The notes: generated from the letters alone by a model not told the origin. A DNA stretch of 64,000 nt from Gillisella vitis (GCA_009744235.1 WPHV01000010.1:1-64000), one strand, 5' to 3'. Shown: positions 45,061-53,709, numbered from the stretch's first letter. Program-made: numbers and translations.

Positions 45061-45173
45061 TGTAAACCTCCCCAGGTGAAGGCAGCGCGGGCAGACCTCC
45101 TCGTCCGCCGCCACGCTGCCAGAAAACTGCCTCTGTTCCCCAATCATCAGGCTCTTACAAGCCGGGCGATTGT

Positions 45174-45194
45174 TTTTCTCGACAGTCGAGAAAA
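45174..45194. promoter_or_regulatory. Putative XylR operator (perfect 21-bp palindrome)
   Basis: Arms TTTTCTCGAC (45174-45183) and GTCGAGAAAA (45185-45194) are exact reverse complements around a central A. It lies in the divergent xylF/xylR gap, 114 bp upstream of xylF. The rest of the 45061-45458 gap shows no gene. Confidence 0.75.
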
Positions 45195-45458
45195 TAACTG
45201 GCAGAAGAATTAGACCCTGTCAATATGCCTGTGGGAACCATAAACGGGTGATGGGTCGAGAACTGCAACACCTGTGAGTTTGCCCAGGAGGAATTGAAGA
45301 GCGCTTTTCCAGAAATGACAAATGGGCCATAGAGAAATCAGACCTTGCTGGTTCAGGATGACCCAGAAGAACAGGGGCGTTGCAGTGAAACAGATGCTTT
45401 GGGAGGGGCATGTGGTTCAGGCAGAGATAACAGAAGATAGGAATAGGTCGGCGCATCG

Positions 45459-46664
45459 ATGCTGATGAAATCCAGCACCGAACAGATCCGCCGCCAGAAT
45501 TCGGCCCTGGTTCTCGCCGCTTTGCGGATAGAGCAGGCCATGTCCCACACCCAGATCGCTGCCGTGACCGGTCTTGCCTCGGCAACGGTCACCGCCATTA
45601 CCAGTGAGCTGGAACAGGCCGGCGTGATTGAGCGGCATGAGCAGCAGATCGCTGGCGCACGGGGCAGGCCGCGTGTCGCTCTGTCGCGCCGCCGGGATTT
45701 CGCCTATGTGATGTCGGTCAGGATTTCCTCCGACCGGCTGAATTACACCCTGTCGGATTATCGCGGCACGCTGATGGACCGTTTCGAGGAGCCGCGCCCG
45801 CTTGATGTGTCGGCGGCGGGCTTTATCGACGGGCTTGGCCGCAACCTTGCCCGTCTGGCCAGCCGCTCGAAATTGCCGCCGGAAAAGGTCGCCGTTCTCT
45901 CCGTCAGTTCCAAAGGCATCGTCGATGCAGGCGGCGCAAGACTGCTCTGGACACCGGTGTTCGGTCAGCAACCGCTCGACCTCAAGGCGGGCCTTGGTGA
46001 TTTCGATCGGGCCATGGCTCTGCTCAGCAACGAGACATTGCTGGTGGCCCACGGTCTCAGCCGCCGCATGGACGCCCAGGACGGCACGTTTCGTGGCCTG
46101 ATTGCGCTGTCGCTCGGCCACAGCATCGGGCTTGGCATTGCGAGGCCAGTGCCGGATGGCACGGTGGCGGTCAGCGCCCCGAATTTCGGGCATATGCTCA
46201 ATACCGCCGACAGCAAATTGTGCCGCTGCGGCGCGCGCGGCTGTATCGAGGCCTCCGCCGGATTCTATGGCATCCTGCGCATGGCGTTTGAAGTGCGGCC
46301 CGATACCATTCCCGCCAAGTTCGTGCCGATTGCCGAGATGGACAAGATCGCGCTCTCGGCCCGCCAGGGCAATCGTATGGCCCAATATGCCTTCCGCCAG
46401 GCGGGGCTGGCGTTGGGCCAAGGCCTGTCACGGGTGTTCAGCCTCCACGAAACGCTCCCCGTCATCATCACCGGCCCCGGCACCCGCTATTATGACCTGC
46501 TGGCGCAGGGCATAGAGGAGGGCCTTGCCCAATCCCTGCAAGTACGGCTGGACGGTATGCCCTCGATCACTCTGGTTGGAGACGAGGCCGATCTGGTGCA
46601 GGAGGGGCATGTGGACCATGCGCTGAGGGCGATTGATGAGCGGTTGTTTGGGGTTGGGGGATAA
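45459..46664 (+). CDS. xylR: ROK-family repressor (XylR-like)
   Basis: A 401-aa regulator. An N-terminal MarR-like winged helix (about 10-65; SHTQIAAVTGLASATVTAITSELEQAGVI) is followed by a ROK sugar-kinase-like fold with the zinc-binding CRCGARGCIEA motif (about 250-260) and the ALSLGHSIGLGIA loop. ROK repressors bind xylose or related sugars and dissociate. Divergent from xylF, it very likely controls xylFHG. ATG 45459 is used; the ribosome site is weak. Confidence 0.87.
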   Translation: MLMKSSTEQIRRQNSALVLAALRIEQAMSHTQIAAVTGLASATVTAITSELEQAGVIERHEQQIAGARGRPRVALSRRRDFAYVMSVRISSDRLNYTLSDYRGTLMDRFEEPRPLDVSAAGFIDGLGRNLARLASRSKLPPEKVAVLSVSSKGIVDAGGARLLWTPVFGQQPLDLKAGLGDFDRAMALLSNETLLVAHGLSRRMDAQDGTFRGLIALSLGHSIGLGIARPVPDGTVAVSAPNFGHMLNTADSKLCRCGARGCIEASAGFYGILRMAFEVRPDTIPAKFVPIAEMDKIALSARQGNRMAQYAFRQAGLALGQGLSRVFSLHETLPVIITGPGTRYYDLLAQGIEEGLAQSLQVRLDGMPSITLVGDEADLVQEGHVDHALRAIDERLFGVGG

Positions 46665-46704
46665 CGCAACTGTTCTGCGATCCTGTCATGCGAGCCATCA
46701 TGGA

Positions 46705-47115
46705 TCAATCGACTTTGAGGGCTTTCATCCGCTTCGCTCTGACGATTTCCGCGAGTTTCTTGCGAATCTCAACAAAGAAGCTCTCCGGAACCATGCCATA
46801 GTCGCAACGGGTTTGATCGTGCGGCAAGGGGGCCAGCCGATCAGAGGGCCACGTGAACTGATTGATTTCAGATACGCGGACGTAATTAGCCTCCTGATCC
46901 AATCCGATAGCCTTACAGAGGTCCTCTGGGATAAGAATGGATTGGTCTTCTTCCCCGACTTCTGGATAGGAATGGGTGATTGGAACCACTGTTACCATGC
47001 CTGACTCCTGAGACGTCAGCACGATCGCGCAGGGCCTATCCTTCCTGAAGCGATCTTTATGCCAGGTGTAGCCAAAACGGATCACAAGACCCGGAACAGG
47101 GTCCGGCAGATTCAC
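46705..47115 (-). CDS. PemK/MazF-like toxin
   Basis: A 136-aa growth-inhibitor-like protein. The N-terminal GLVIRFGYTWHKDRFRKDRPCAIVL and central VTVVPITHSYPE fit the SH3-like PemK fold, whose members are ribonucleases. Start is GTG 47115, inside the antitoxin stop codon (GTGA overlap), so translation is coupled. The Arg-Pro segment RKDRPCAIV is the family hallmark, and DYGMVPESFFVEIRKKL forms the C-terminal helix. It is the second gene of a toxin-antitoxin pair. Toxicity is predicted, not shown. Confidence 0.8.
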   Translation of the reverse strand: MNLPDPVPGLVIRFGYTWHKDRFRKDRPCAIVLTSQESGMVTVVPITHSYPEVGEEDQSILIPEDLCKAIGLDQEANYVRVSEINQFTWPSDRLAPLPHDQTRCDYGMVPESFFVEIRKKLAEIVRAKRMKALKVD

Positions 47116-47360
47116 TTGGAAATCACGCCGTATTGTGCGTTTTCAATTTCCCCCAGGAGATCGTCATCAATTTCGCTCGCGTGCAGAACCCGAACTTCCT
47201 GGCTCTTCAATCTCTTGAAATGCTCCAGTTCCCTAGGGCTAATGTAAGCACCCACGACACGGTCATGAGACGTAACCTCAATCACGCCGACGTCGTAGAC
47301 TTCTTCGCGGATTTTGCCAAATTGCCGGGAAAAAGCACTGGCAGGAACTTGAATTGCCAT
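47112..47360 (-). CDS. Phd/YefM-like antitoxin
   Basis: An 82-aa antitoxin with the prevent-host-death fold: MAIQVPASAFSRQFGKIREE at the N-terminus (DNA binding), EVTSHDRVVGAYISPRELEHF in the core and a disordered C-terminus that would wrap the toxin. AAAGGAGA precedes ATG 47360. It is directly upstream of and overlaps the PemK-type toxin, the usual order. It likely autoregulates the operon with the toxin. Confidence 0.8.
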   Translation of the reverse strand: MAIQVPASAFSRQFGKIREEVYDVGVIEVTSHDRVVGAYISPRELEHFKRLKSQEVRVLHASEIDDDLLGEIENAQYGVISK

Positions 47361-47378
47361 GGCCGGTCTCCTTTAAAA

Positions 47379-47408
47379 TTATACGCAAAATACGTAATTT
47401 ACGCAAAC
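47379..47408. promoter_or_regulatory. Putative operator of the toxin-antitoxin operon
   Basis: Two TACGCAAA direct repeats (47382-47389 and 47400-47407) flank a TACGTA palindrome, 20-45 bp upstream of the antitoxin start. Phd-type antitoxins bind such repeats. Confidence 0.45.
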
Positions 47409-47499
47409 ATGTCAATTGCCTTAGCTCAGCTTCTCAACACGCTGTAACTGGGTGCTCTTTTCACCCTACACTCAGCTAAATGAATAGCAATTACACGCC

Positions 47500-48255
47500 C
47501 TACACCAACGCCCCATCAACAATCACCTGCAACCGCCCCTGGCTGCATGCCTCAATGCGTGCATCGACGCGGTAGACGTCGCGCAGCAGGGTAGGGGTGA
47601 TGACGTCTTCGGTTGGGCCTGAGGCGATCAGCTTGCCGCCGCCGATGACAAGGGTGCGGCTGCAATAGCGAAGCGCATGGTTGAGGTCGTGTAGCGCGAT
47701 CAGTACGGCAATGCCTTCGCGGGTGGCGATCTTGCGCATGAATTCCAGCACTTCGATCTGCCGGAAGAGATCGAGCGCCGAGGTCGGCTCATCCATCAGC
47801 AGCACTTCCGGCTTGCGCACCAAGGCCTGGGCAATCGCCACCAATTGCCGCTGACCGCCCGAGAGCGCACCGAGATCGCGGAAGGCGAGATCGGAGATGC
47901 GCAGAGCGGCCAGAATCCGGTCGATATCGTTGAGTTCGCCATCGGCCACCCGCCAGCCGCCGCCTTGCTTGGCGGCCAGCAGCACGCTTTCATAGACGGT
48001 CAGCACCGCATTGGCGCCGGTATCCTGTGGCATGTAACAGATCGGGCGGTGGCCCTCGCGCACGTCTTCCACGGCAACCACGCCGGGGCCGGAAATCAGC
48101 CCGGCAATGCGCTTGAACAGCGTGGATTTTCCCGCCGCATTCGGGCCGATCAGCGCGGTCATTTCACCGCCGGTCAGCCAATCGGTGCTGATGTCTTCAA
48201 AAACCTGGGCGCGGCCATAGCGGGCGCCGACGCGGTCGAGCTTCAGGCTTACCAT
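47500..48255 (-). CDS. Siderophore/heme-type ABC transporter ATPase
   Basis: A 251-aa ATPase of the FecE/BtuD type. Walker A is ALIGPNAAGKSTLF, signature [17 protein letters not shown], Walker B VLLMDEPTSALD, and H-loop LIALHDLNHALRY. The Q-loop Gln is in CYMPQDTGANAVLTV. Its start overlaps the permease stop by 7 nt, so the genes are translationally coupled. Together with one permease (as a homodimer) and a periplasmic binding protein it should form a type II importer for ferric siderophore or related chelate. Confidence 0.9.
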   Translation of the reverse strand: MVSLKLDRVGARYGRAQVFEDISTDWLTGGEMTALIGPNAAGKSTLFKRIAGLISGPGVVAVEDVREGHRPICYMPQDTGANAVLTVYESVLLAAKQGGGWRVADGELNDIDRILAALRISDLAFRDLGALSGGQRQLVAIAQALVRKPEVLLMDEPTSALDLFRQIEVLEFMRKIATREGIAVLIALHDLNHALRYCSRTLVIGGGKLIASGPTEDVITPTLLRDVYRVDARIEACSQGRLQVIVDGALV

Positions 48256-49328
48256 GCGCGCCTCCTGTTGGTGAAAATCAGCGAGAAGAAGAAGGGAACG
48301 CCGACCAGGGCGGTGATCACTCCGATGGGGAGAATGGCGCCGGGGATCAGCATTTTCGACACGACCGAGGTGACGGACAGCAGCAAGGCCCCGCAGATGA
48401 CCGAGCCGGGCAGGAAGAACCGCTGGTCTTCACCAACCAGCATCCGGGCGATATGTGGCCCGACCAGACCGACAAAGCCGATGGTGCCGACAAAGGACAC
48501 TGGAATGGCAGCCAGCAGGCTGACCAGCATCATGGTTTCCAGCCGGAGCGCCCGGACATTGACGCCAAGGCTGGCCGCTTTGTCATCACCAAGCCGCAGC
48601 GCTGTCAGCGCCCAGGCGCGGCGCGCAAACAGGGGTACGGAGATGACGAGCACGGCCAGCGTCACGCCAACCTTCATCCAGGTCGCCTTGGTCAGGCTGC
48701 CCATGGTCCAGAACACCACGGCAGCCAGCGCCTGTTCCGAGGCCAGATATTCAAGCAGCGACAACAGCGCGTTGAAGGTGAAGACCAGCGCAATGCCCAG
48801 CAGCACGATGGTTTCCACCGTCACGCCGCGCATGGTCGAGACGCCATAGATGAACAGCGAGGCGAGCATCGCCATCAGGAAGGCGTTGATCGGCACCATG
48901 AACTCAATGGCGGCGGGAAACACCGCGATGCCGCCGACCAGCGCCAGTGCCGCGCCGAAACCGGCGGCGGCCGAAATGCCGAGCGTGAACGGGCTTGCCA
49001 GCGGATTGGCGAGAATGGTCTGCATCTGCGCGCCCGCCAGCGACAGACAGGCGCCGACGGTGACAGCCATCAGCGCAATCGGCATGCGGATATCCCAGAT
49101 CACCACCCGGATCTGGTTGGAGACGCTATCGGGGGTGAAAATCGCCGACAGCACCTGGGATAGCGTATAGCGGGCCGGTCCGAGCGCCATATCAACGGCA
49201 ACGCTTGTGGCCAGAGCCGCCAGCAGGCACAGGAGAATGGTGACGCGCCGGGCGGTCAGCGCGCGGTATTGGCTACGACCCTTTCCTTCACCCTGCACCT
49301 CAGCGGCGCTCTCAATGGCAACAGTCAT
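48249..49328 (-). CDS. FecCD-family iron-chelate ABC permease
   Basis: A 359-aa inner-membrane permease with about 9-10 helices. The family blocks GACLSLAGAQMQTILANPLASPFTLGISAAAGFGAA (about 97-130) and GFVGLVGPHIARMLVGEDQRFFLPGSVICGA (about 282-312) are intact. The latter includes the EAA-like loop that contacts the ATPase. It is one of the four-gene cluster, with overlapping ends (ATGA overlap with the binding-protein stop). Only one permease gene is present, so it probably homodimerises. Confidence 0.92.
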   Translation of the reverse strand: MTVAIESAAEVQGEGKGRSQYRALTARRVTILLCLLAALATSVAVDMALGPARYTLSQVLSAIFTPDSVSNQIRVVIWDIRMPIALMAVTVGACLSLAGAQMQTILANPLASPFTLGISAAAGFGAALALVGGIAVFPAAIEFMVPINAFLMAMLASLFIYGVSTMRGVTVETIVLLGIALVFTFNALLSLLEYLASEQALAAVVFWTMGSLTKATWMKVGVTLAVLVISVPLFARRAWALTALRLGDDKAASLGVNVRALRLETMMLVSLLAAIPVSFVGTIGFVGLVGPHIARMLVGEDQRFFLPGSVICGALLLSVTSVVSKMLIPGAILPIGVITALVGVPFFFSLIFTNRRRAW

Positions 49329-50479
49329 CAGTTTGATCCTTTTTCGTCGTCCGACGGGTTCATTGAGACGAAATAGCCCGGCTTATAGGCGACCGGCAGG
49401 AATTTCTGGTGAAACTCCCGGAAGGTGCGGTCAGGGTCAAGATCGGCAAACAGCTCCGGGTGGAACCATTTGGCGAATTGCTGGATAGGAACAAATTCAT
49501 AGGGTACGCCGTAGAACTGGTGCCACGCGGCATGAACCTGGCGATTGCGCACGGCGGCAAGCCCGTCGAAGCCGGTGCGCTCGATCAGGGTTTGCAGCTT
49601 GGCGCGGGCCTTTTCGGGATCGGCACCTCGCCCGACATGCACGAAACGGTTGGTCTTGGATTCCGCCAGCCAGTTGGAGCCGGTAACGATGATTTGGGCC
49701 GGATCGGAGGCGATCAGCTGTTCGATGCTGATTTCGCCAAAGGTGGTGGAGATGATGTCGGAGGCAATATTATGCCCACCGGCGATATCGATCATTTGGC
49801 CGAAATTGGCAGGGCCAAAGGTGCGGCAGCAGCCACCTTCCGCATCATTGCCCGGTGCGCGTTCCATGAAGACAGCAGGGCGTTTCAAGTCCTTCACAGC
49901 GGCCAGCCGGTCGGTGACAATTGCAATCTGCTGGCGGCGATAGGCGATCAGCTCTTTCGCCTTGTCTTCTGCGCCAAAAATCTGGCCGAGGATTTCAATG
50001 GATTTCTCGGTATTCTTGTCAGGATCAAGGCGGAAATCGACATAGACGACCTGAATGCCCGCCGCTGCCGCTTTTTCCTCCAGCCCGCTTTCACGCGCCG
50101 CCTGTAACACTTCCAGATTAAGCGTCATCACATCGGGATGCAGGGCAATCGCTGCTTCCAAGCTGAAACCGCCCTGCGGCAGATAGCCGAATTGCGGCAG
50201 CTTGGCGATCTCAGGGAAGCGCTCGACATAAGCGGCGTAGCTGTCGGGGTCCTTTTTCACCATGTCATCGCGCCAGCCGACAATGGTGTCGAAGGTCTTG
50301 TCCCCGGCCAGCGCCGCGATGGTGTGGATCTGCCGGGCCTCGCCGACCAGAACCCGCTTGGCGGGCAGGTCGAGCGTCACGGTGCGGCCAGCGACATCGG
50401 TAATCTCGGCGGCTAGCGCAGGTGCGGCCATAAACGGCAAAAGGGCGACGAGCGCCCGCATGATCATTCTGAAAGTCAT
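49328..50479 (-). CDS. Siderophore-type periplasmic binding protein (1)
   Basis: A 383-aa Peripla_BP_2 (FecB/FhuD-like) protein with a Sec signal peptide (ALVALLPFMAAPALA). Motifs: DVAGRTVTLDLPAKRVLVGE at the N-terminus and AAIALHPDVMTLN and EQLIASDPAQIIVTGS around the hinge helix. ATG 50479 follows GAGG; TTG 50485 is an alternative. A paralogue with similar blocks (VVYVDFR, KRPAVFMERA, WHQFYGVPYEFVPIQQFAKW) lies directly upstream, so one importer may use two binding proteins. Confidence 0.9.
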   Translation of the reverse strand: MTFRMIMRALVALLPFMAAPALAAEITDVAGRTVTLDLPAKRVLVGEARQIHTIAALAGDKTFDTIVGWRDDMVKKDPDSYAAYVERFPEIAKLPQFGYLPQGGFSLEAAIALHPDVMTLNLEVLQAARESGLEEKAAAAGIQVVYVDFRLDPDKNTEKSIEILGQIFGAEDKAKELIAYRRQQIAIVTDRLAAVKDLKRPAVFMERAPGNDAEGGCCRTFGPANFGQMIDIAGGHNIASDIISTTFGEISIEQLIASDPAQIIVTGSNWLAESKTNRFVHVGRGADPEKARAKLQTLIERTGFDGLAAVRNRQVHAAWHQFYGVPYEFVPIQQFAKWFHPELFADLDPDRTFREFHQKFLPVAYKPGYFVSMNPSDDEKGSN

Positions 50480-50541
50480 CAACAAACCTCTTTATATAAA
50501 TTCCGGCGGCAAGTGCCAGCCGCCGGAAGCCTTTGAAAGTA

Positions 50542-51681
50542 TTAGAGACCCGTGTTCAGCGAGACGAAATAGCCGGAACGGTAAGCAACCGGCAGGAAGC
50601 GCTCGTGCAGTTCCTTGAAAGTCGCTTCCGGGTCCAGATCTCCAAACAGCTCGGGATGCAACCATTTGGCGATCTGCTGCACGGCGACGAACTGGTAGGG
50701 ATTGTTGTAGAACTGGTGCCAGATCGCGTGGACATTGCTATCCTTCACCGCTTTGATGTCGGTAAAGGCGGGGCGTTTCATCAGGTCGGCCAGCTTCTTG
50801 GTCGCCAGCGCCTTGTCGGCACCGGGGCCGACGCCCACCCATTTGCCGCCGGGGACATACAGTTCCCAATTGGCACCTGTGACGATCACCTGATCGGGGT
50901 TGGAGGCAATGATCTGCTCTGGATTGACGGTGCCGAACGTGCCGGGAATGATGGTTCCGGCCATGTTGACGCCACCAGCGAGCTGCACCATCTTGCCGAA
51001 ATTCTCGTTGCCGAACGACATGCAGCAATCGTCGCTATAGCCACCGGCGCGTTCCATGAACACGACAGGCTTTTTCAGGTCTTTCGCGTTGGCCAGCGTC
51101 TCGGTGACGCGCTTGATCTGCGCATCGTGGAACTCAACGAACTCTTCGGCGCGCTTTTCCTTGCCATAGAGCTTGCCGATCAGCCGCATCGACGGGTCGG
51201 TATTTTCCATGGCCTTTTCGCGGAAATCGACATAAACGAGGGGAATGCCGACCTTGGCAAGCTTTTCGATATAGCCGCTTTCCTCGGTCGCCGACTTGGC
51301 GTCGATATTCATGATGATCACGTCAGGCTTCAGCGTCACGGCCTGTTCGATATCGAACGTGCCGTCCTTCATGCCGCCGAAGGTCGGGATTTTTGCCATC
51401 TCCGGGAATTTTTCCAGATAGGCATTGTATCCGTCCAGATCGGCCTTCTGGAAATCATCGCGCCAGCCAACGATGCGCTTGAACGGTGTTTCCGTGTCAA
51501 GAGCGGCGGTGAAATAGATCTGGCGGCCTTCGCCCAGGATGACCCGCTCCACAGGCACGCTGACCTCGACCTCACGGCCGGTAATATCCTTGATCTTCAC
51601 CATCTCACCGGCGACTGCCACGCCGGACATCAGCGTGAGCGAAAATGCGGCTGCGCAAGCCACCCCATGAACGTTGAACAC
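50542..51681 (-). CDS. Siderophore-type periplasmic binding protein (2)
   Basis: A 379-aa paralogue of the following gene. Signal peptide ACAAAFSLTLMSGVAVA. Mature blocks mirror the partner: DITGREVEVSVPVERVILGE, LKPDVIIMNIDAKSATEE, LVYVDFREKAMENTD, KKPVVFMERAGG and WHQFYNNPYQFVAVQQIAKW. Both copies have conserved cysteines near GGCCRTFGPAN / DDCCMSFGNEN. Start GTG 51681 is placed by GGAGG with ideal spacing; an upstream TTG at 51693 overlaps that site. It is the first gene of the operon. Confidence 0.9.
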   Translation of the reverse strand: MFNVHGVACAAAFSLTLMSGVAVAGEMVKIKDITGREVEVSVPVERVILGEGRQIYFTAALDTETPFKRIVGWRDDFQKADLDGYNAYLEKFPEMAKIPTFGGMKDGTFDIEQAVTLKPDVIIMNIDAKSATEESGYIEKLAKVGIPLVYVDFREKAMENTDPSMRLIGKLYGKEKRAEEFVEFHDAQIKRVTETLANAKDLKKPVVFMERAGGYSDDCCMSFGNENFGKMVQLAGGVNMAGTIIPGTFGTVNPEQIIASNPDQVIVTGANWELYVPGGKWVGVGPGADKALATKKLADLMKRPAFTDIKAVKDSNVHAIWHQFYNNPYQFVAVQQIAKWLHPELFGDLDPEATFKELHERFLPVAYRSGYFVSLNTGL

Positions 51682-51819
51682 GTTTGCCTCCAAATATAAT
51701 TTTCTGTTGTGTGAGCACGAAAGCGGAATGGCGTCCCCACCTGGTTCTTGTTTTCGTGACCCACACAGTGTTTCGCCGTGGATTTATGTTTTTATGACTT
51801 TAACAGTCAAGAAATATCT

Positions 51820-51836
51820 TTTAGAAGAATTCCAGA
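51820..51836 (+). promoter_or_regulatory. Irr-box-like (ICE) element
   Basis: TTTAGAA-GAA-TTCCAGA matches the alphaproteobacterial Irr consensus arms TTTAGAA and TTCTAAA at 12 of 14 positions. It lies in the divergent promoter region of the siderophore operon and the methyltransferase, 23 nt before the ATG at 51860. Confidence 0.6.
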
Positions 51837-51859
51837 GATTTTGAGGGGTTTTTGCGGGC

Positions 51860-52678
51860 ATGACGCAGACGGCAATGCAACAGAATTACAACCTGAAAGA
51901 CGAGATCAAGGCCTATTGGTCGGCCCGCGCCGAAACCTTTGATAGCCAGCCGGGCCACGAAATCTTTTCAGAAGACGAGCGCGCTGCCTGGCATACGCTG
52001 ATCCGCAAACATCTGGGGGTGGGCAACGTTGGCGCTGGCGAGGGTCGCAAGGTGCTGGATCTGGCGTCGGGCACCGGTGTCGTCTCGCATCTGCTGGATG
52101 ATCTCGGGTTTTCAGTGACCGGCATGGACTGGGCCGAACCGATGCTGGAACGCGCCCGCGCCAAGGCCAAATCCCGAGGCCGCAATATCCGCTTCCTGAT
52201 CGGCGATGCCGAAAACACCATGGAGGCGGAGGCAAGCTACGACGCCATCACCAACCGCCATCTGGTGTGGACGCTGGTCGATCCGCTCGCAGCTTTCAAG
52301 GAATGGCACCGCGTGCTGAAACCCGGCGGCAAGCTGCTGATCGTCGATGGCGATTTCGTCAATCCCAGCCCGCTTGCCAAACTCACCGGCCTGTTGGCCA
52401 GGCTGGCGTCACGCCTTGGCATCGGCAAAGCCGTTGCCCATCACGGCCCGGCATCGTCGCTGGTGGAAACCCACAGGAGCATTCTCTCACGGGTCTATTT
52501 TTCCCAAGGCGCCAGGGCTGACGCCGTGGTGGCCCTGCTGAAAGAGGCAGGTTTTTCCTCCGTAACGGTGGATACGGACCTGCGCGCCATCAACCGGGCG
52601 CAACGCGCCAATTTCGGATTTTTGAAGGGGTTGGAGAGGGCGACCCAGCATCGCTATGCGATTTGCGCGGTGCGGTGA
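51860..52678 (+). CDS. Class I SAM-dependent methyltransferase
   Basis: A 272-aa cytoplasmic methyltransferase. Motif I is VLDLASGTGVVSHLLDDLG (about 65-83), motif II follows with GMDWAEPMLERARAKA, and the DAITNRHLVW segment occupies the motif-III position. VLKPGGKLLIVDGDF is the typical motif preceding the substrate cap. It is divergent from the siderophore operon with a shared promoter region, which suggests a role in iron-chelate processing or in metabolism of the imported ligand (inference). The substrate cannot be read. Confidence 0.8.
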   Translation: MTQTAMQQNYNLKDEIKAYWSARAETFDSQPGHEIFSEDERAAWHTLIRKHLGVGNVGAGEGRKVLDLASGTGVVSHLLDDLGFSVTGMDWAEPMLERARAKAKSRGRNIRFLIGDAENTMEAEASYDAITNRHLVWTLVDPLAAFKEWHRVLKPGGKLLIVDGDFVNPSPLAKLTGLLARLASRLGIGKAVAHHGPASSLVETHRSILSRVYFSQGARADAVVALLKEAGFSSVTVDTDLRAINRAQRANFGFLKGLERATQHRYAICAVR

Positions 52679-52708
52679 GGCGGTGATCGGTGTTGTCGGG
52701 GCAGTCAC

Positions 52709-53314
52709 TCAGGAGGACTCGGCAAAATCCTTCTCGAAGGCCTCGATAACCTGTTCGCAGGTCTTCTTCATGTCCAGCAGGGTAAACCGGATCAGCGGCG
52801 AAATTTCAGGAACGCCCAGTGGTTTGAAAACCGCGAAATGACTCTTTGGTGCGTCGCAGATGAAGATATCGAATAGGTCGTTATAATATTTCTGTTCGTT
52901 TTTCTCGCTCAGGTAGCTGACGAACCCGTACCGCTTGAACACCGTGAATGTGGGTCCAAAATATAGTTTTCCTCTTTTATTGTCGCCAATTTTTGCTTGA
53001 TAGGGTCGGCTGACGTAATAGGATCCGGTCTCTATGTCGTCGCGAAGTATTCTGATCTTCTCGATCAGAAGTTTCATATGCTGTGGCTTGATCCGACGGG
53101 AGAAATAGCCGTCGAATTCACCAGAGAAAGTATAGATCAATTTGCCCTTTTTCGTCGTAGACATATTGAGATAGAAGGAAAAACCCCACTTGCCCCTGAA
53201 CAGGCAGACCCGTTTGCAGAGCGTCTGCCCCCAGCTGTCAACAAAGGGCTGCACCAGGAGATAGACAGCAAAGGATGCCATGAGGAAGAGGATGACTTGC
53301 TGAAAGCCTGTCAT
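52709..53314 (-). CDS. Single-helix membrane-anchored hypothetical protein
   Basis: A 201-aa protein with one N-terminal membrane helix (QQVILFLMASFAVYLLVQPFV, about 5-25) and a soluble remainder rich in aromatic and basic residues (RIKPQHMKLLIEKIRIL, GKLYFGPTFTVFKRYGFVSYL). No signal-peptidase site is obvious. Unrecognised family. It is convergent with the methyltransferase gene, 30 nt between stops. Codon use is less GC-biased than neighbours. Confidence 0.6.
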   Translation of the reverse strand: MTGFQQVILFLMASFAVYLLVQPFVDSWGQTLCKRVCLFRGKWGFSFYLNMSTTKKGKLIYTFSGEFDGYFSRRIKPQHMKLLIEKIRILRDDIETGSYYVSRPYQAKIGDNKRGKLYFGPTFTVFKRYGFVSYLSEKNEQKYYNDLFDIFICDAPKSHFAVFKPLGVPEISPLIRFTLLDMKKTCEQVIEAFEKDFAESS

Positions 53315-53560
53315 AGAGATTGGATCCGCTTGCTGTTTACGACAGACATTTCTTCAAATTTGGCTTTTCGATGTCTGAGATAAGGTGGTGTCGCCAGCGG
53401 CTTAGCGGCAAAGTCGATACAAACACAAGAAATCTATTTAGAATTGCAATAATGAATGAAGCAATCTAAAAGAGCGTGTCTGGAAGGCCAAAAGAATGGC
53501 ATGAGATGGTGCTACTGGCTCGCGGGCATTACAGCTGCGGAACGGCGACACGGTCCAAGG

Positions 53561-53590
53561 TTGACATTTGCCCTAAGCAAGCGCTTTAAT
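53561..53590 (+). promoter_or_regulatory. Putative sigma70 promoter of the leader-peptide transcript
   Basis: TTGACA at 53561-53566 and TTTAAT at 53585-53590, 18 bp apart. A start about 7 nt downstream falls on the A of the leader ATG (53597), suggesting a leaderless transcript. The 53315-53560 part of the gap shows nothing else I recognise. Confidence 0.6.
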
Positions 53591-53596
53591 GGCAAC

Positions 53597-53650
53597 ATGA
53601 TCAACACGCGCACAACCATTTCCTGCACGTATTTTTGGGCCTACCGGTAG
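53597..53650 (+). CDS. Leader peptide MINTRTTISCTYFWAYR of a putative attenuator
   Basis: A 17-residue frame followed by TAG. Near its end are the consecutive codons TAT (Tyr), TTT (Phe), TGG (Trp), GCC, TAC (Tyr). The N-terminal MxNTxxxIS pattern recalls the rhizobial trpL leader, which also starts at the transcript 5' end without a ribosome site. Three pairing segments follow directly: segment 2 at 53653-53664, segment 3 at 53673-53687, segment 4 at 53692-53703. Ribosome stalling at aromatic codons would shift the balance from the 3:4 terminator to the 2:3 antiterminator. The downstream gene is the GNAT at 53751. No database support could be checked. Confidence 0.65.
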   Translation: MINTRTTISCTYFWAYR

Positions 53651-53652
53651 CC

Positions 53653-53709
53653 GGCGGCCTGACAGATCATTGTGTCAACAGGCCGCCGTCAGGCGGCCTT
53701 GTTGTTTGA
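53653..53709 (+). terminator. Attenuator: mutually exclusive antiterminator and terminator
   Basis: Antiterminator: GGCGGCCTGACA (53653-53664) pairs with TGTCA and GGCCGCC (53673-53687, 3-nt bulge). Terminator: AACAGGCCGCC (53677-53687) pairs with GGCGGCC plus TTGTT (53692-53703, one bulge), followed by the T-rich GTTTGAA. Segment 3 can pair with only one partner at a time. It lies between the leader peptide and the GNAT start. Confidence 0.7.

Noticed and set aside
53456..53650. A 64-codon frame reading across the leader region
   Set aside because: It uses a different start in the same region, has no ribosome site or coding character, and is better explained by the leader peptide and attenuator.
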